Assembly: GCA_964651335.1 (NCBI GenBank)
Contig: CAZYVT010000003.1
Span: 1 to 64,000 of the forward strand
Direction of reading: 5' to 3'
Source of the DNA: 2-02-FULL-66-14 sp964651335
GTDB lineage: Bacteria; Pseudomonadota; Gammaproteobacteria; Burkholderiales; SG8-39
Length of the DNA stretch: 64,000 bases
A program made the translations under genes and the position numbers. The notes beneath the pieces were generated by a model. It did not search any database and was not told the origin of the DNA. It saw only the letters and a program-made list of their open reading frames with translations. This document shows, piece after piece, positions 39,979-47,504 of this stretch (the first letter of the stretch is position 1; each line of letters begins with the position of its first letter).

Positions 39979-40685
39979 CAAGCGACACTTGGCGAGCTAT
40001 CAAGCAGGTTTTGGATGCTGCATCGACGCAGGATCGAAAGCTTACTTTTGACACCCTTCGGAAAGAGTTTCCGATTCACGAGCTGGAGAAAGAGTGGAAC
40101 GTCGAAGCCGAGCTGATTCTTGCAGCCATTGCTCGAGCGTCGGACTTCACGCAGCGCGGTGTTCGTGGCGTCATTGCTGAAGCGTCTTTTGCTAAGTACA
40201 TCGTTAGTCCGCTGCTGAAACGCGGGTGGAAGGACATCACGTCGCCGGGAGATAAGCCGTTCGATTTCGAACTTACTGACGTAGTCGGTGCGGTGAGAAT
40301 ACAAGTCAAGAATCAGCGGAGACTGCACGGGCAGCCCATGCTTTGGAAGGGCGTGCCGGGCGTATATGACGCGGAGACGGACAAGAGCCGTAAGGGTAAG
40401 AAAAAAGGAGAAGACACTCGCCCCTACCGCTTTGGCGAATTCGATGTCCTCGCAGTATGTATGCATCCCTCCACAAACGATTGGAGCAAGTTTTTTTATT
40501 CAGTAGGGACATGGCTTCTTCCTCGTCGAAAGGATCCTTCCAGAATCGCCGCGCATCAGCCGATAGACCCAAAGGCGATAGACGAATGGACTGACGACTT
40601 CCGTACAGTAGTCGGATGGTTGCGCTCAGGTACCAAGAAGACGATAACCGCACCAGCCAGGGCGCCGCGACTCAGAAAACCCTGA
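39975..40685 (+). CDS. Putative type II restriction endonuclease (PD-(D/E)XK-like)
   Basis: A 236-residue protein. The stretch DKPFDFELTD followed by VRIQVKNQRR fits a PD-(D/E)XK nuclease core with Asp, Gln (in place of the acidic residue) and Lys. Later, TRPYRFGEFDVLAVCMHPSTNDWSKF and WLLPRRKD form a conserved-looking block that I associate with uncharacterised endonuclease-like proteins. It is unlike PvuII endonuclease, which is much shorter. The GTG start overlaps the controller stop. Pairing with a DNA methyltransferase is the main argument for restriction activity. Confidence 0.7.
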   Translation: MTSDTWRAIKQVLDAASTQDRKLTFDTLRKEFPIHELEKEWNVEAELILAAIARASDFTQRGVRGVIAEASFAKYIVSPLLKRGWKDITSPGDKPFDFELTDVVGAVRIQVKNQRRLHGQPMLWKGVPGVYDAETDKSRKGKKKGEDTRPYRFGEFDVLAVCMHPSTNDWSKFFYSVGTWLLPRRKDPSRIAAHQPIDPKAIDEWTDDFRTVVGWLRSGTKKTITAPARAPRLRKP

Positions 40686-40810
40686 ACCCGGATGCATTCA
40701 CCCGGCGCTGTGCCGGATTTGTGCCAAATCAGTCGCATTCAGTCCCGTTCTCCGGTAGAGCCATACTGGAGCCGAGAAAGCTGGCAAGCGCTGCGAGCGG
40801 CTATTCCTTC
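40686..40810. other. Non-coding right end of the element
   Basis: No gene is supported. It contains a GTGCC-N6-GTGCC direct repeat (40710-40725) that is 15/17 identical to 35669-35685 near the other end, either an integrase arm site or a remnant of another integrase tail. Confidence 0.4.
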
Positions 40811-40860
40811 GACTTTTAATCCGTTGGTCGGCGGTTCGAATCCGCCACGACCTACCAAAT
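40811..40860 (+). repeat. attR: 50-bp direct repeat, 3' part of tRNA-Lys
   Basis: A copy of 35575-35624. Only the anticodon-loop-to-CCA half of a tRNA is present, with unrelated sequence in place of the 5' half, so it is an attachment-site scar and not a second tRNA gene. Confidence 0.92.
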
Positions 40861-40995
40861 TTCTCCGTCCATGGAGAATGCAAGAGCTCAGCCAGACGTG
40901 CTGGGCTCTTTGTTTGTCAGGGACACTCTTGGGACGCCAGCCCAGCAATGACCGGAGCAATGTGGCACCCGGGGTAAGGATGAGGATAATGTTCC

Positions 40996-41241
40996 GTGCG
41001 GGTGAGCCCTAAGTACAAGTGTGAAGTGCGTCTGGACGATATGGTGGTCGCAGCTTGGGGCGTCTTTGACTGCGTTGCAGACGCCATGATCGAATTGGCG
41101 GAGTCCTCGTACGCCGTAGATCTACCGCTGGCTCTTTTTGCAGTTGTGCAACTGGAGGACGGAGATGACGTTTGCGTTACGGACGCGAAAGGGTTAACCA
41201 CACTGCGCCAACTGGAACGTGAGCGATGGGAGAAACACTAA
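40996..41241 (+). CDS. Hypothetical 81-residue protein
   Basis: A small acidic protein from a GTG start (a GAGG lies about ten bases upstream) with VSPKYKCEVRLDDMVVAAWG and a Leu/Ala-rich middle. It lies between attR and the MNT/HEPN operon. Not recognised. Another GTG at 41002 is possible. The 135 bases between attR and this frame show nothing else. Confidence 0.4.
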   Translation: MRVSPKYKCEVRLDDMVVAAWGVFDCVADAMIELAESSYAVDLPLALFAVVQLEDGDDVCVTDAKGLTTLRQLERERWEKH

Positions 41242-41285
41242 GCGCTGCTCGCGGGCGGTTTTCCTTCTGATTCGTTGTCTTCTTA

Positions 41286-41331
41286 TTGACTGCGCTACCC
41301 ACGATGGGTATTCTGCTACCCATGGTGGGTA
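41286..41331 (+). promoter_or_regulatory. Promoter and twin palindromic operators of the MNT/HEPN operon
   Basis: TTGACT (41286-41291), 17 bp, TATTCT (41309-41314). Two 15-bp palindromes of TACCCA-N3-TGGGTA form lie at 41296-41310 (between the promoter hexamers) and 41317-41331 (over the start site and start codon), 21 bp apart, two helical turns. Binding of the operon's own winged-helix protein would shut off transcription. Confidence 0.7.
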
Positions 41332-41939
41332 GCCAGACTGTCCTCTCGGGCGCGTCGCCGTCGCTCTTCGGTAAGACGCGCCAGGCCTTGCTCGCCCTTC
41401 TGTACGCCCGCGCGGACGAAGAGCACCTCCAGGAGAGCCTGATTCAGCTCGCCGGCCTCGGGAGGGGCACGGTACAGCGGGAGCTCGAGTTCCTCACGCG
41501 TGCGGGCGTGGTGCGCCGCATGGTGCGCGGGCGGCAAGTGTACTTCCAGGCGAATCCGGACTGTCCGATCTACGCCGAGCTGCGCGGCCTGGTGGTGAAG
41601 ACCGGTGGGGTCGCGGACGCGCTGCGGGCGGCGCTCGCCCCGCTTGCCGGCAGAATTCGAGTCGCGTTCATCTACGGCTCGGTCGCCAAGGGTACCGAGC
41701 GGCGCGCAAGCGACGTGGATGTGATGGTGATCGGCGACGCGTCGTTCGGGGAAGCGTCCGAAGCGCTCGGGCAGGCGCAAAATGCGATCGGCCGCGAAGT
41801 GAATCCGTCGGTCTACGGGCCGGCGGATTTTCGGGCGAAGCTGTCGGCCAAGCATCATTTCCTGCGTACTGTGCTCAAGGGCGAGAAGGTCTTCCTGATC
41901 GGGGACGAGCGTGAGCTTGCGCGACTGGCTAAGAAATAG
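41322..41939 (+). CDS. Winged-helix/nucleotidyltransferase (MNT-type) antitoxin-regulator
   Basis: About 205 residues. An N-terminal winged helix (LFGKTRQALLALLYARADEEHLQESLIQL, VVRRMVRGRQVYFQA) is followed by a minimal nucleotidyltransferase domain with the complete catalytic signature GS-x10-DVD (GSVAKGTERRASDVDVMVI). MntA-type antitoxins inactivate HEPN toxins by AMPylation. The ATG at 41322 falls at the predicted transcription start, so the message may be leaderless; GTG at 41325 is an alternative. The last 29 bases overlap the HEPN gene. Confidence 0.8.
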   Translation: MVGSQTVLSGASPSLFGKTRQALLALLYARADEEHLQESLIQLAGLGRGTVQRELEFLTRAGVVRRMVRGRQVYFQANPDCPIYAELRGLVVKTGGVADALRAALAPLAGRIRVAFIYGSVAKGTERRASDVDVMVIGDASFGEASEALGQAQNAIGREVNPSVYGPADFRAKLSAKHHFLRTVLKGEKVFLIGDERELARLAKK

Positions 41940-42354
41940 CTGGCTGGTGGAGCACGAGACGAGCCCCGAGGAGATCGCGGCGCTGCTCGCGATCGTCGAG
42001 CGCGATCTTGCCAATGCGAAAGTGGCGGGGCTTTCCGACGACTGGCGGCTGAATATCGCCTACAACGCGGCGCTGCAGGCTGCGACCGCCGCACTCGCCG
42101 CAGCTGGCTTTCGCGCCGCGCGGGAGCAGCATCATTACCGGACGATTCAGAGCCTTGCGTTCACCATCGGCTGGACGGGTGCGAAGGTCGACCGGTTCGA
42201 CCGCTTTCGCAAGAAACGCAATATCATCGGCTATGAAGCGGCGGGGGTCGTCTCCGAGCGGGAGGCACGGGAAGTGCACGAGTTGGCCATCGCATTGCGC
42301 GACGACGTTCTCGTGTGGCTGGGAAAGCAGCACCCGAAGCTGTTGAAGCGGTGA
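41911..42354 (+). CDS. HEPN-like partner of the MNT protein (putative RNase toxin)
   Basis: A 147-residue all-helical protein, the usual companion of MNT proteins. The C-terminal FRKKRNIIGYEAAG resembles the HEPN R-N-x(3-4) motif, but the canonical His of Rx4-6H is not seen, Tyr-Glu standing there instead, so RNase activity is uncertain. The GTG start lies 29 bases inside the antitoxin gene. A strong terminator follows 20 bases after the stop. Confidence 0.65.
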   Translation: MSLRDWLRNSWLVEHETSPEEIAALLAIVERDLANAKVAGLSDDWRLNIAYNAALQAATAALAAAGFRAAREQHHYRTIQSLAFTIGWTGAKVDRFDRFRKKRNIIGYEAAGVVSEREAREVHELAIALRDDVLVWLGKQHPKLLKR

Positions 42355-42373
42355 GGCGTCGGCCAGGGGAGCA

Positions 42374-42396
42374 CGAGGGGAGAATCCCCTCGTTTT
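42374..42396 (+). terminator. Rho-independent terminator of the MNT/HEPN operon
   Basis: A perfect eight-base stem CGAGGGGA / TCCCCTCG with a GAA loop, then TTTT. Confidence 0.75.
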
Positions 42397-42436
42397 CCGA
42401 AGGGTTCCCCCGCTTCTGGGCCGCCAGAGTAGGCCG

Positions 42437-42502
42437 CGCTTCAAGAGCGCAGAACTGTTATTGGCCGATTTTTGGGCGGATGTCGAAAACTGGAGGCGTT
42501 GA
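42437..42502 (+). pseudogene. C-terminal remnant of a TumE-like (DUF6516) toxin
   Basis: A frame ending in TGA at 42500-42502 encodes RFKSAELLLADFWADVENWRR, whose LADFWxDVxxW pattern matches how TumE-family toxins end. No start codon or toxin body precedes it: upstream is the terminator of the previous operon. It ends one base before the antitoxin-like gene, the position where an intact toxin gene would end. Likely the stub of a deleted toxin. Confidence 0.4.
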
Positions 42503-42503
42503 C

Positions 42504-42845
42504 ATGAAGACCGTGACTCTTTCTCTGGAGCCTCGCGACGCCGTCACGCGGCGCGCGCTCGATGCGTTTTCCCGCCGGCGCCGCGGAGCGCACATCTCGT
42601 TTGCCTCAGCCGATCTGCTGTGGAAGGTGCTTACCGCGAAGCGGTGGGAACTGCTCAAGGCCATAACCGGCGGCGGTGCGATGACGCTGCGCGAAGCGGC
42701 TCGTCGCGCGGGCCGCGACGTGAAGGCGGTCCACGGCGATGTTCATGCTCTGCTCGCCGCAGGGGTATTGAGCAGGAACGAGGACGGAAAAATCGAGTTT
42801 CCGTTTGACGCGGTGCATGTGGATTTCATGCTCAGAGCGGCGTAG
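42504..42845 (+). CDS. Winged-helix antitoxin-like DNA-binding protein (HVO_A0114/TumA type)
   Basis: A 113-residue protein with a basic N-terminus, a FASADLLWKVLTAKRWELLKAI segment and a winged helix (GAMTLREAARRAGRDVKAVHGDVHALLAAGVLSRNEDGKIEFPFD). This architecture is that of the HVO_A0114 family, antitoxin partner of TumE toxins. GGAGG lies eight bases before the ATG. Because its toxin appears reduced to a remnant, it is probably an orphan antitoxin or a regulator of other copies. Confidence 0.7.
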   Translation: MKTVTLSLEPRDAVTRRALDAFSRRRRGAHISFASADLLWKVLTAKRWELLKAITGGGAMTLREAARRAGRDVKAVHGDVHALLAAGVLSRNEDGKIEFPFDAVHVDFMLRAA

Positions 42846-42886
42846 TCGCACGCGGCAATTTTCTTCCGGCGATCCCGATCCGCTGA

Positions 42887-45010
42887 TTACTCGCGCTCGC
42901 GCGCCAGCTTCATCACGTCCGGCAGCCTGCGCAGCGCGCGCATGATGCGCGCCAGGTGCCTGCGGCCGGCGACTTCGAGCACGAAGTGCATGGTGGTGAA
43001 GACCGCCCGGTCCTCCTCCATGCTGATCGAGTCGATATTGGAACCGGCCTCGGCGATCTCGGAGGCGACCTTTGCAAGCACGCCGCGCTGGTTCGCGACC
43101 ATGACCTCGATCGCAGCCTGGAACAGGCGCGAGGTCGAGGCGTCCCACTCCACGTCGATCCATTGATCGGGCTCGTTGCGGCGCGAACGGGCGATTGCGC
43201 TGCAATCGGCGGCGTGCACGACGAGGCCCTGGCCTTTCTTGATCGAACCGACGATGGCGTCGCCAGGGATCGGCCGGCAGCAGGTGGCAAGCTGCACCGC
43301 CATGCCCTCGGTTCCGCGGATGACGACACTGCCCGCGACCGGGCGCGGAGCGCCTTTTGCGTCTTCGCGCTCGGTGTGCCGGAGGAGCCGCCGCGCGACC
43401 ACCGCCGACAACCGCTTGCCAAGGCCGATATCGGCGAGGATCTCCTGCCTGGAGCGCGCGCCCGAGTCGCGCGCGACGCGCTCCCAGCTCGCCTCATCGA
43501 TCGCGGCGAGCGAAGCTCCCGCGGCCTTCAACGCCTGGTCGAGCAGGCGCTCGCCGAGCGCCGCCGATTCCTCGTACTGCATGGTCTTGAGGTAGTGGCG
43601 GATGTTGGAGCGCGCCTTGCCGGTGCGGACGTACTGGATCCACGCCGGATTCGGCTTGGCGTGGCTGGCGGTGATGATCTCGACCCGGTCGCCGCTCCTG
43701 AGTTCGGTGCGCAGCGGAACAAGCTCGCCGTTCACCTTGGTCGCCACGCAGCGATTGCCGATGTCGGTGTGAACCGCGTAGGCGAAATCCACCGCCGTAA
43801 CGCCCCGCGGCAGCGACAGGATGCGGCCCTTGGGCGTGAACACGTAGACCTCGTCCGGGAACAGGTCCACCTTGATGTGCTCGAGGAACTCGTGCGAATC
43901 GCCCGCCTGGCTCTGGATTTCGAGCAGCGACTGCATCCAGCGGTGCGTCTGCCGCTGCAGATCCGACAGCGAAACCCCCTCGTCCTTGTACATCCAGTGC
44001 GATGCAACGCCGGCCTCGGCGAGGCGGTGCATGTGCTCGGTGCGGATCTGGAGTTCCATCGGCGAACCGTAGGGGCCGATCAGCGCGGTGTGCAGCGACT
44101 GGTAGCCGTTTGCTTTCGGAATCGCGATGTAGTCCTTGAACTTGCCCGGTACCGGCTTGTACAGCGAGTGCAGCGCGCCGAGCGCGAGGTAGCACGCGGG
44201 CACGTCCTGGACGATCACGCGGAACCCGTAGATGTCGTGCACCTCGGAAAACGAGAGGTGCTTTTCGATCATCTTCCTGTAGGTCGAGTAGAGGTGCTTT
44301 GCGCGACCGGTCACGATCGCCTCGATGCCGCTTTCGCCGAGTTTCGCCTTGATCGCTTCGAGCGACTTGCCGACCACCTCGCGCCGGGTGCCGCGCGCCG
44401 ATCCCGTCGCCTTGGCGAGGACTTTGTAGCGCAGCGGATAGAGGTGCGAGAAGGCGAGCTCCTGCAGCTCGTGGTACAGCGCATTGAGGCCGAGGCGGTT
44501 GGCGATCGGAGCGTAGATTTCCATGGTTTCGCGCGCCACGCGCCTGCGCTTGGCGGGCGCCACCGCGCCCAGCGTCTTCATGTTGTGCAGGCGATCGGCG
44601 AGCTTGATCAGGATGACGCGGACGTCGCGCGCCATCGCCAGCAGCATCTTGCGGAAGTTCTCCGCCTGCGCGTCTTCCGCAGACTGGAATTCGATCTTGT
44701 CGAGCTTCGACAGGCCGTCGACCAGGTCGGCGACCGGGCTGCCGAAGGTGTCCGCGATCTCGGCTTTGGTGACCGAAGTGTCCTCCATCACATCGTGCAG
44801 CAGCGCCGCGACCAGCGCCTGGCCGTCGAGGTGCCAGCCGGCGAGGATCTCGGCGACCGCCAGAGGATGCGAGATGTAGGGGTCGCCCGACTGCCGGGTC
44901 TGCCCGGCGTGGGCCGCCTCGGAAAAGCGGTACGCTTCGGCGAGGCGCGCGATGTCCGCCGGCTTCAGGTAGCCGAAGCGCGATTCGTCCAGCGTGTGGA
45001 CCGCGGCCAT
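42887..45010 (-). CDS. spoT: Bifunctional (p)ppGpp synthetase/hydrolase SpoT (RelA/SpoT homologue)
   Basis: A 707-residue stringent-response enzyme. The HD hydrolase domain is intact (ISHPLAVAEILAGWHLD, LLHDVMEDT, about residues 48-150). The synthetase domain shows GKFKDYIAIPKANGYQSLHT (about 290-310), followed by TGS (VFTPKGRILSLPRGVTAVDFAY, about 390-450) and a C-terminal ACT domain. The intact HD argues for a two-way enzyme. It is downstream of rpoZ on the same strand, the classical gmk-rpoZ-spoT order. Confidence 0.95.
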   Translation of the reverse strand: MAAVHTLDESRFGYLKPADIARLAEAYRFSEAAHAGQTRQSGDPYISHPLAVAEILAGWHLDGQALVAALLHDVMEDTSVTKAEIADTFGSPVADLVDGLSKLDKIEFQSAEDAQAENFRKMLLAMARDVRVILIKLADRLHNMKTLGAVAPAKRRRVARETMEIYAPIANRLGLNALYHELQELAFSHLYPLRYKVLAKATGSARGTRREVVGKSLEAIKAKLGESGIEAIVTGRAKHLYSTYRKMIEKHLSFSEVHDIYGFRVIVQDVPACYLALGALHSLYKPVPGKFKDYIAIPKANGYQSLHTALIGPYGSPMELQIRTEHMHRLAEAGVASHWMYKDEGVSLSDLQRQTHRWMQSLLEIQSQAGDSHEFLEHIKVDLFPDEVYVFTPKGRILSLPRGVTAVDFAYAVHTDIGNRCVATKVNGELVPLRTELRSGDRVEIITASHAKPNPAWIQYVRTGKARSNIRHYLKTMQYEESAALGERLLDQALKAAGASLAAIDEASWERVARDSGARSRQEILADIGLGKRLSAVVARRLLRHTEREDAKGAPRPVAGSVVIRGTEGMAVQLATCCRPIPGDAIVGSIKKGQGLVVHAADCSAIARSRRNEPDQWIDVEWDASTSRLFQAAIEVMVANQRGVLAKVASEIAEAGSNIDSISMEEDRAVFTTMHFVLEVAGRRHLARIMRALRRLPDVMKLARERE

Positions 45011-45089
45011 GCGGGGAGACTACCCGATCAGGCGTACCGCTGCGAAGCCAGCCGACCCGGGCGCCCCGTGGCCCGGGTCGATGTTGCGA

Positions 45090-45314
45090 TCAGGGGAGGG
45101 GCGAGGAAACGCCCGGGTTTCGCTTCAATATTTCCACGCCGACCTTGCCGGCCGCGATCTCGCGCAGGGCGATCACGGTGTGCTTGTCCTTGTTCGGCTC
45201 GACGAGCGGTGACGCCCCCTGGCTGAGCTGGCGCGCGCGGTAGGTCGCAGCCAGCGTGAGGTGGAAGCGGTTGGGAAACGTTTTCAGGCAATCGTCGACG
45301 GTAATGCGTGCCAT
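45090..45314 (-). CDS. rpoZ: RNA polymerase omega subunit
   Basis: A 74-residue omega subunit that assists RNA polymerase assembly and the ppGpp response. The start MARITVDDCLKTFPNRFHLTLAATYRARQL and HTVIALREIAAGKVGVEIL are the conserved core. It lies two bases after gmk and 79 bp before spoT. Confidence 0.95.
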   Translation of the reverse strand: MARITVDDCLKTFPNRFHLTLAATYRARQLSQGASPLVEPNKDKHTVIALREIAAGKVGVEILKRNPGVSSPLP

Positions 45315-45316
45315 GG

Positions 45317-45925
45317 CTAATCCTTCAGGCGGAACAGTTCCGGATGGCGCTCGAGTACGCGCACGGTGCGCGCTCGCTCGGCTCGGATGACCGCGGCCAG
45401 GCGCTGCCGCGCTTCATCAAAGTCTTTGTTAATTATAGCATATTCGAATTCCGGCGCGTGGCTCAGTTCTTCCCGGGCGTTGACGACGCGGCGCCGGATC
45501 ACCGCTTCGGAGTCCTGACCGCGGGCGCGCATGCGCCGTTCCAGCTCCTGGATCGAGGGCGGCAGAATGAAAATGCCGATGCAACCGGGAATCAGGCGCC
45601 GCACCTGCTGCGCACCCTGCCAGTCGATTTCAAGCACCAGATCGTCGCCCCCTGCGAGCAGTTCGCGCACCGCCGTGTGGGAGGTGCCGTACCGGTTGCC
45701 GTGCACCTCGGCGCTTTCGAGAAACTCCCCGCGCTGAAGCATGGTCTGGAAGGTCGCGTCGTCCACGAAGCGATACTCGCGGCCGTTCGCCTCGCCCGGG
45801 CGCGGCGCCCGCGTCGTATACGAGATCGAGAGCCTGAGGCGCGGCTCGTCCTTCAGCAGCGCTTTGATCAGCGAGGTCTTGCCGGCTCCGGATGGAGCAG
45901 TGATCACGAACAGAAGGCCGCTCAC
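45317..45925 (-). CDS. gmk: Guanylate kinase
   Basis: A 202-residue enzyme converting GMP to GDP with ATP. It has the P-loop APSGAGKTSLIK near residue 10, the GMP-binding SYTTRAPRPGEANGREYRFV and the EIDWQGAQQVR strand. The GTG start overlaps the yicC stop (GTGA). Confidence 0.95.
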   Translation of the reverse strand: MSGLLFVITAPSGAGKTSLIKALLKDEPRLRLSISYTTRAPRPGEANGREYRFVDDATFQTMLQRGEFLESAEVHGNRYGTSHTAVRELLAGGDDLVLEIDWQGAQQVRRLIPGCIGIFILPPSIQELERRMRARGQDSEAVIRRRVVNAREELSHAPEFEYAIINKDFDEARQRLAAVIRAERARTVRVLERHPELFRLKD

Positions 45926-46788
45926 TCGATGTTCTGCACCTGTTCCCGCATCTGCTCGATGAGTAGCTTCAGTTCGAGCGCGCAGTCGGCAATCTTCGCG
46001 CCGGCGGCCTTGGACGCCAGTGTATTTGCCTCGCGATTGAGTTCCTGCGCCAGAAAATCGAGCCGCTTGCCGACCGCGCCACCCTTGCCGAGAGTGCGCT
46101 CGACTTCGTCCAGGTGCGACGCGAGGCGGGTGAGCTCTTCGTCCACGTCCGATTTCATCCCGAACACCGCGATCTCGGCGCGCACCCGCTCGTCGTCCGC
46201 CGAGCCGAGCGCTTCGCGCAGCCGCTCGGCGAGCTTCGCCTGGTAGGCGGCCACCGCTTCGGGAACGAGCGGCGCGACTTCGGCGAGGCGCCGGCGCATC
46301 CCCGCAACGCGCGCCGCGACGATGCTGGCAAGTCTGGCGCCCTCGCGGCGGCGCGCCGAGCAAAACTCGTCCAGCACGTGTTTCGCGAGCCCGAGCGCGC
46401 TCGCTCGCAGCGTGTCATCGTCCAGCGGCGCCTCGGCGATCACTCCCGGCCAGCGCAGAACGTCGTTGATCTGCAGCGGACCCGCTCCGGGGAACATCCG
46501 TCCTGCGTCGTCGGCGAGACGGCGCAAATTTTCGAGCGCCGCGGCATTGAGCGACACCGGAGTTGCGGCCAGCGTATTCGGGTTGAACGAAACCCGGCAT
46601 TCCACCTTGCCGCGAGTCACGCGCGACGCAATCAGCTCACGCAGCAGCGGCTCGGCGGCGCGCAGCTCTTCGCCCATGCGGCACTGAACGTCAAGATAGC
46701 GCGAGTTCACCGAGCGCATTTCGAGCGCGAGCGCACCGCGCGCAAGATCGGCAGCGCCCGCCGCGTAGCCGGTCATGCTCGAGATCAA
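45922..46788 (-). CDS. yicC: YicC-family endoribonuclease-like protein
   Basis: A 288-residue YicC/YloC protein; the family has been linked to RNA cleavage. The N-terminal ISSMTGYAAG, LEMRSVNSRYLDVQCR and VTRGKVECRVSFNP and the C-terminal REANTLASKAAGAKIADCALELKLLIEQMREQVQNIE are its hallmarks. The start is TTG 46788, giving the family's ISSMTG opening; ATG 46776 would trim four residues. It is divergent from rdgB, with about 110 bp between. Confidence 0.92.
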   Translation of the reverse strand: MISSMTGYAAGAADLARGALALEMRSVNSRYLDVQCRMGEELRAAEPLLRELIASRVTRGKVECRVSFNPNTLAATPVSLNAAALENLRRLADDAGRMFPGAGPLQINDVLRWPGVIAEAPLDDDTLRASALGLAKHVLDEFCSARRREGARLASIVAARVAGMRRRLAEVAPLVPEAVAAYQAKLAERLREALGSADDERVRAEIAVFGMKSDVDEELTRLASHLDEVERTLGKGGAVGKRLDFLAQELNREANTLASKAAGAKIADCALELKLLIEQMREQVQNIE

Positions 46789-46901
46789 GGTGAACAGGCG
46801 CGCACGCGCGCACGTCGGGTGTACAAGGGAGCGCGTATCATAGGGTAGATGCCCGAGCAAGCCAACCCGGAGCTGCGCCGGCCGACCGGCAGCGCAGGCC
46901 C

Positions 46902-47504
46902 GTGAAGAAACTCGTCCTCGCGTCGAACAACCCGGGCAAGCTGCGCGAAATTCGGGCGCTGCTCGCGCCGCTTTCGGTCGAAGTGGTGCTGCAGGCCGAT
47001 CTCGACATTGCGGAAGCGGAGGAACCCCACCCGACGTTTCTCGAGAACGCGATCGCCAAGGGGCGCCACGCCAGCCGCGTCTCCGGACTTCCGGCGCTCG
47101 CCGACGACTCGGGCCTGTGCGTGGCGGCGCTGAGCGGGGCGCCGAGCGTGCATTCGGCCTATTACGCCGGGCGCGGCGGCAGCCGCGAAGAGCGCGACGC
47201 GCGCAATAACGCACGGCTTCTCGCGGAGCTCGCCGCGCTCGCCGACCGCTCGGCTCACTACATTTGCGTCGCCGTGCTGATGCGCCATGCCGCGGACCCG
47301 GAGCCGCTCTTCGCGGAGGGCAGGTGGCAGGGTGAAATCGCCCGCACACCGCGCGGCGCGAACGGATTCGGCTACGACCCGCTGTTCCTGCTCCCGGACC
47401 TGGACCGGACTGCGGCTGAATTGGAGCCGGAGGAAAAGAACCGCCTCAGCCATCGCGGCAAGGCGCTGCGGCGCCTGATCGCGCGCCTGCGGGAAGACGC
47501 GTGA
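46902..47504 (+). CDS. rdgB: XTP/dITP diphosphatase (RdgB/HAM1 family)
   Basis: A 200-residue housecleaning enzyme that removes non-canonical purine nucleotides. The opening LVLASNNPGKLREI, the substrate loop SGLPALADDSGLCVAALSGAPSVHSAYYAG and the GANGFGYDPLFLLP strand define it. It uses a GTG start; the stop overlaps hemW (GTGA). Confidence 0.95.
   Translation: MKKLVLASNNPGKLREIRALLAPLSVEVVLQADLDIAEAEEPHPTFLENAIAKGRHASRVSGLPALADDSGLCVAALSGAPSVHSAYYAGRGGSREERDARNNARLLAELAALADRSAHYICVAVLMRHAADPEPLFAEGRWQGEIARTPRGANGFGYDPLFLLPDLDRTAAELEPEEKNRLSHRGKALRRLIARLREDA

Larger units (their letters stand above)
35575..40860. mobile_element. Integrated 5.3-kb element with Rep, integrase and a restriction-modification cargo
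   Basis: Bounded by the 50-bp attL/attR repeats. Order from attL: tyrosine recombinase, overlapping excisionase-like gene, 77-residue unknown, Rep_trans replication initiator, 120-residue unknown, N4-cytosine methyltransferase, then divergently a helix-turn-helix gene and a nuclease-like gene ending near attR. Base composition is visibly less GC-rich than the flanks. No capsid, secretion or conjugation gene is present, so it is a satellite-like or minimal integrative element, possibly related to inovirus-type elements through its Rep. Confidence 0.88.

Noticed and set aside
40811..40860. Second tRNA-Lys gene
   Set aside because: Only the 3' half is present; the sequence upstream does not form acceptor or D arms. 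It is the attR scar.
42956..45226. 756-codon plus-strand frame opposite spoT
   Set aside because: Third-position GC shadow of spoT; His/Arg-rich composition typical of antisense frames and no ribosome site.
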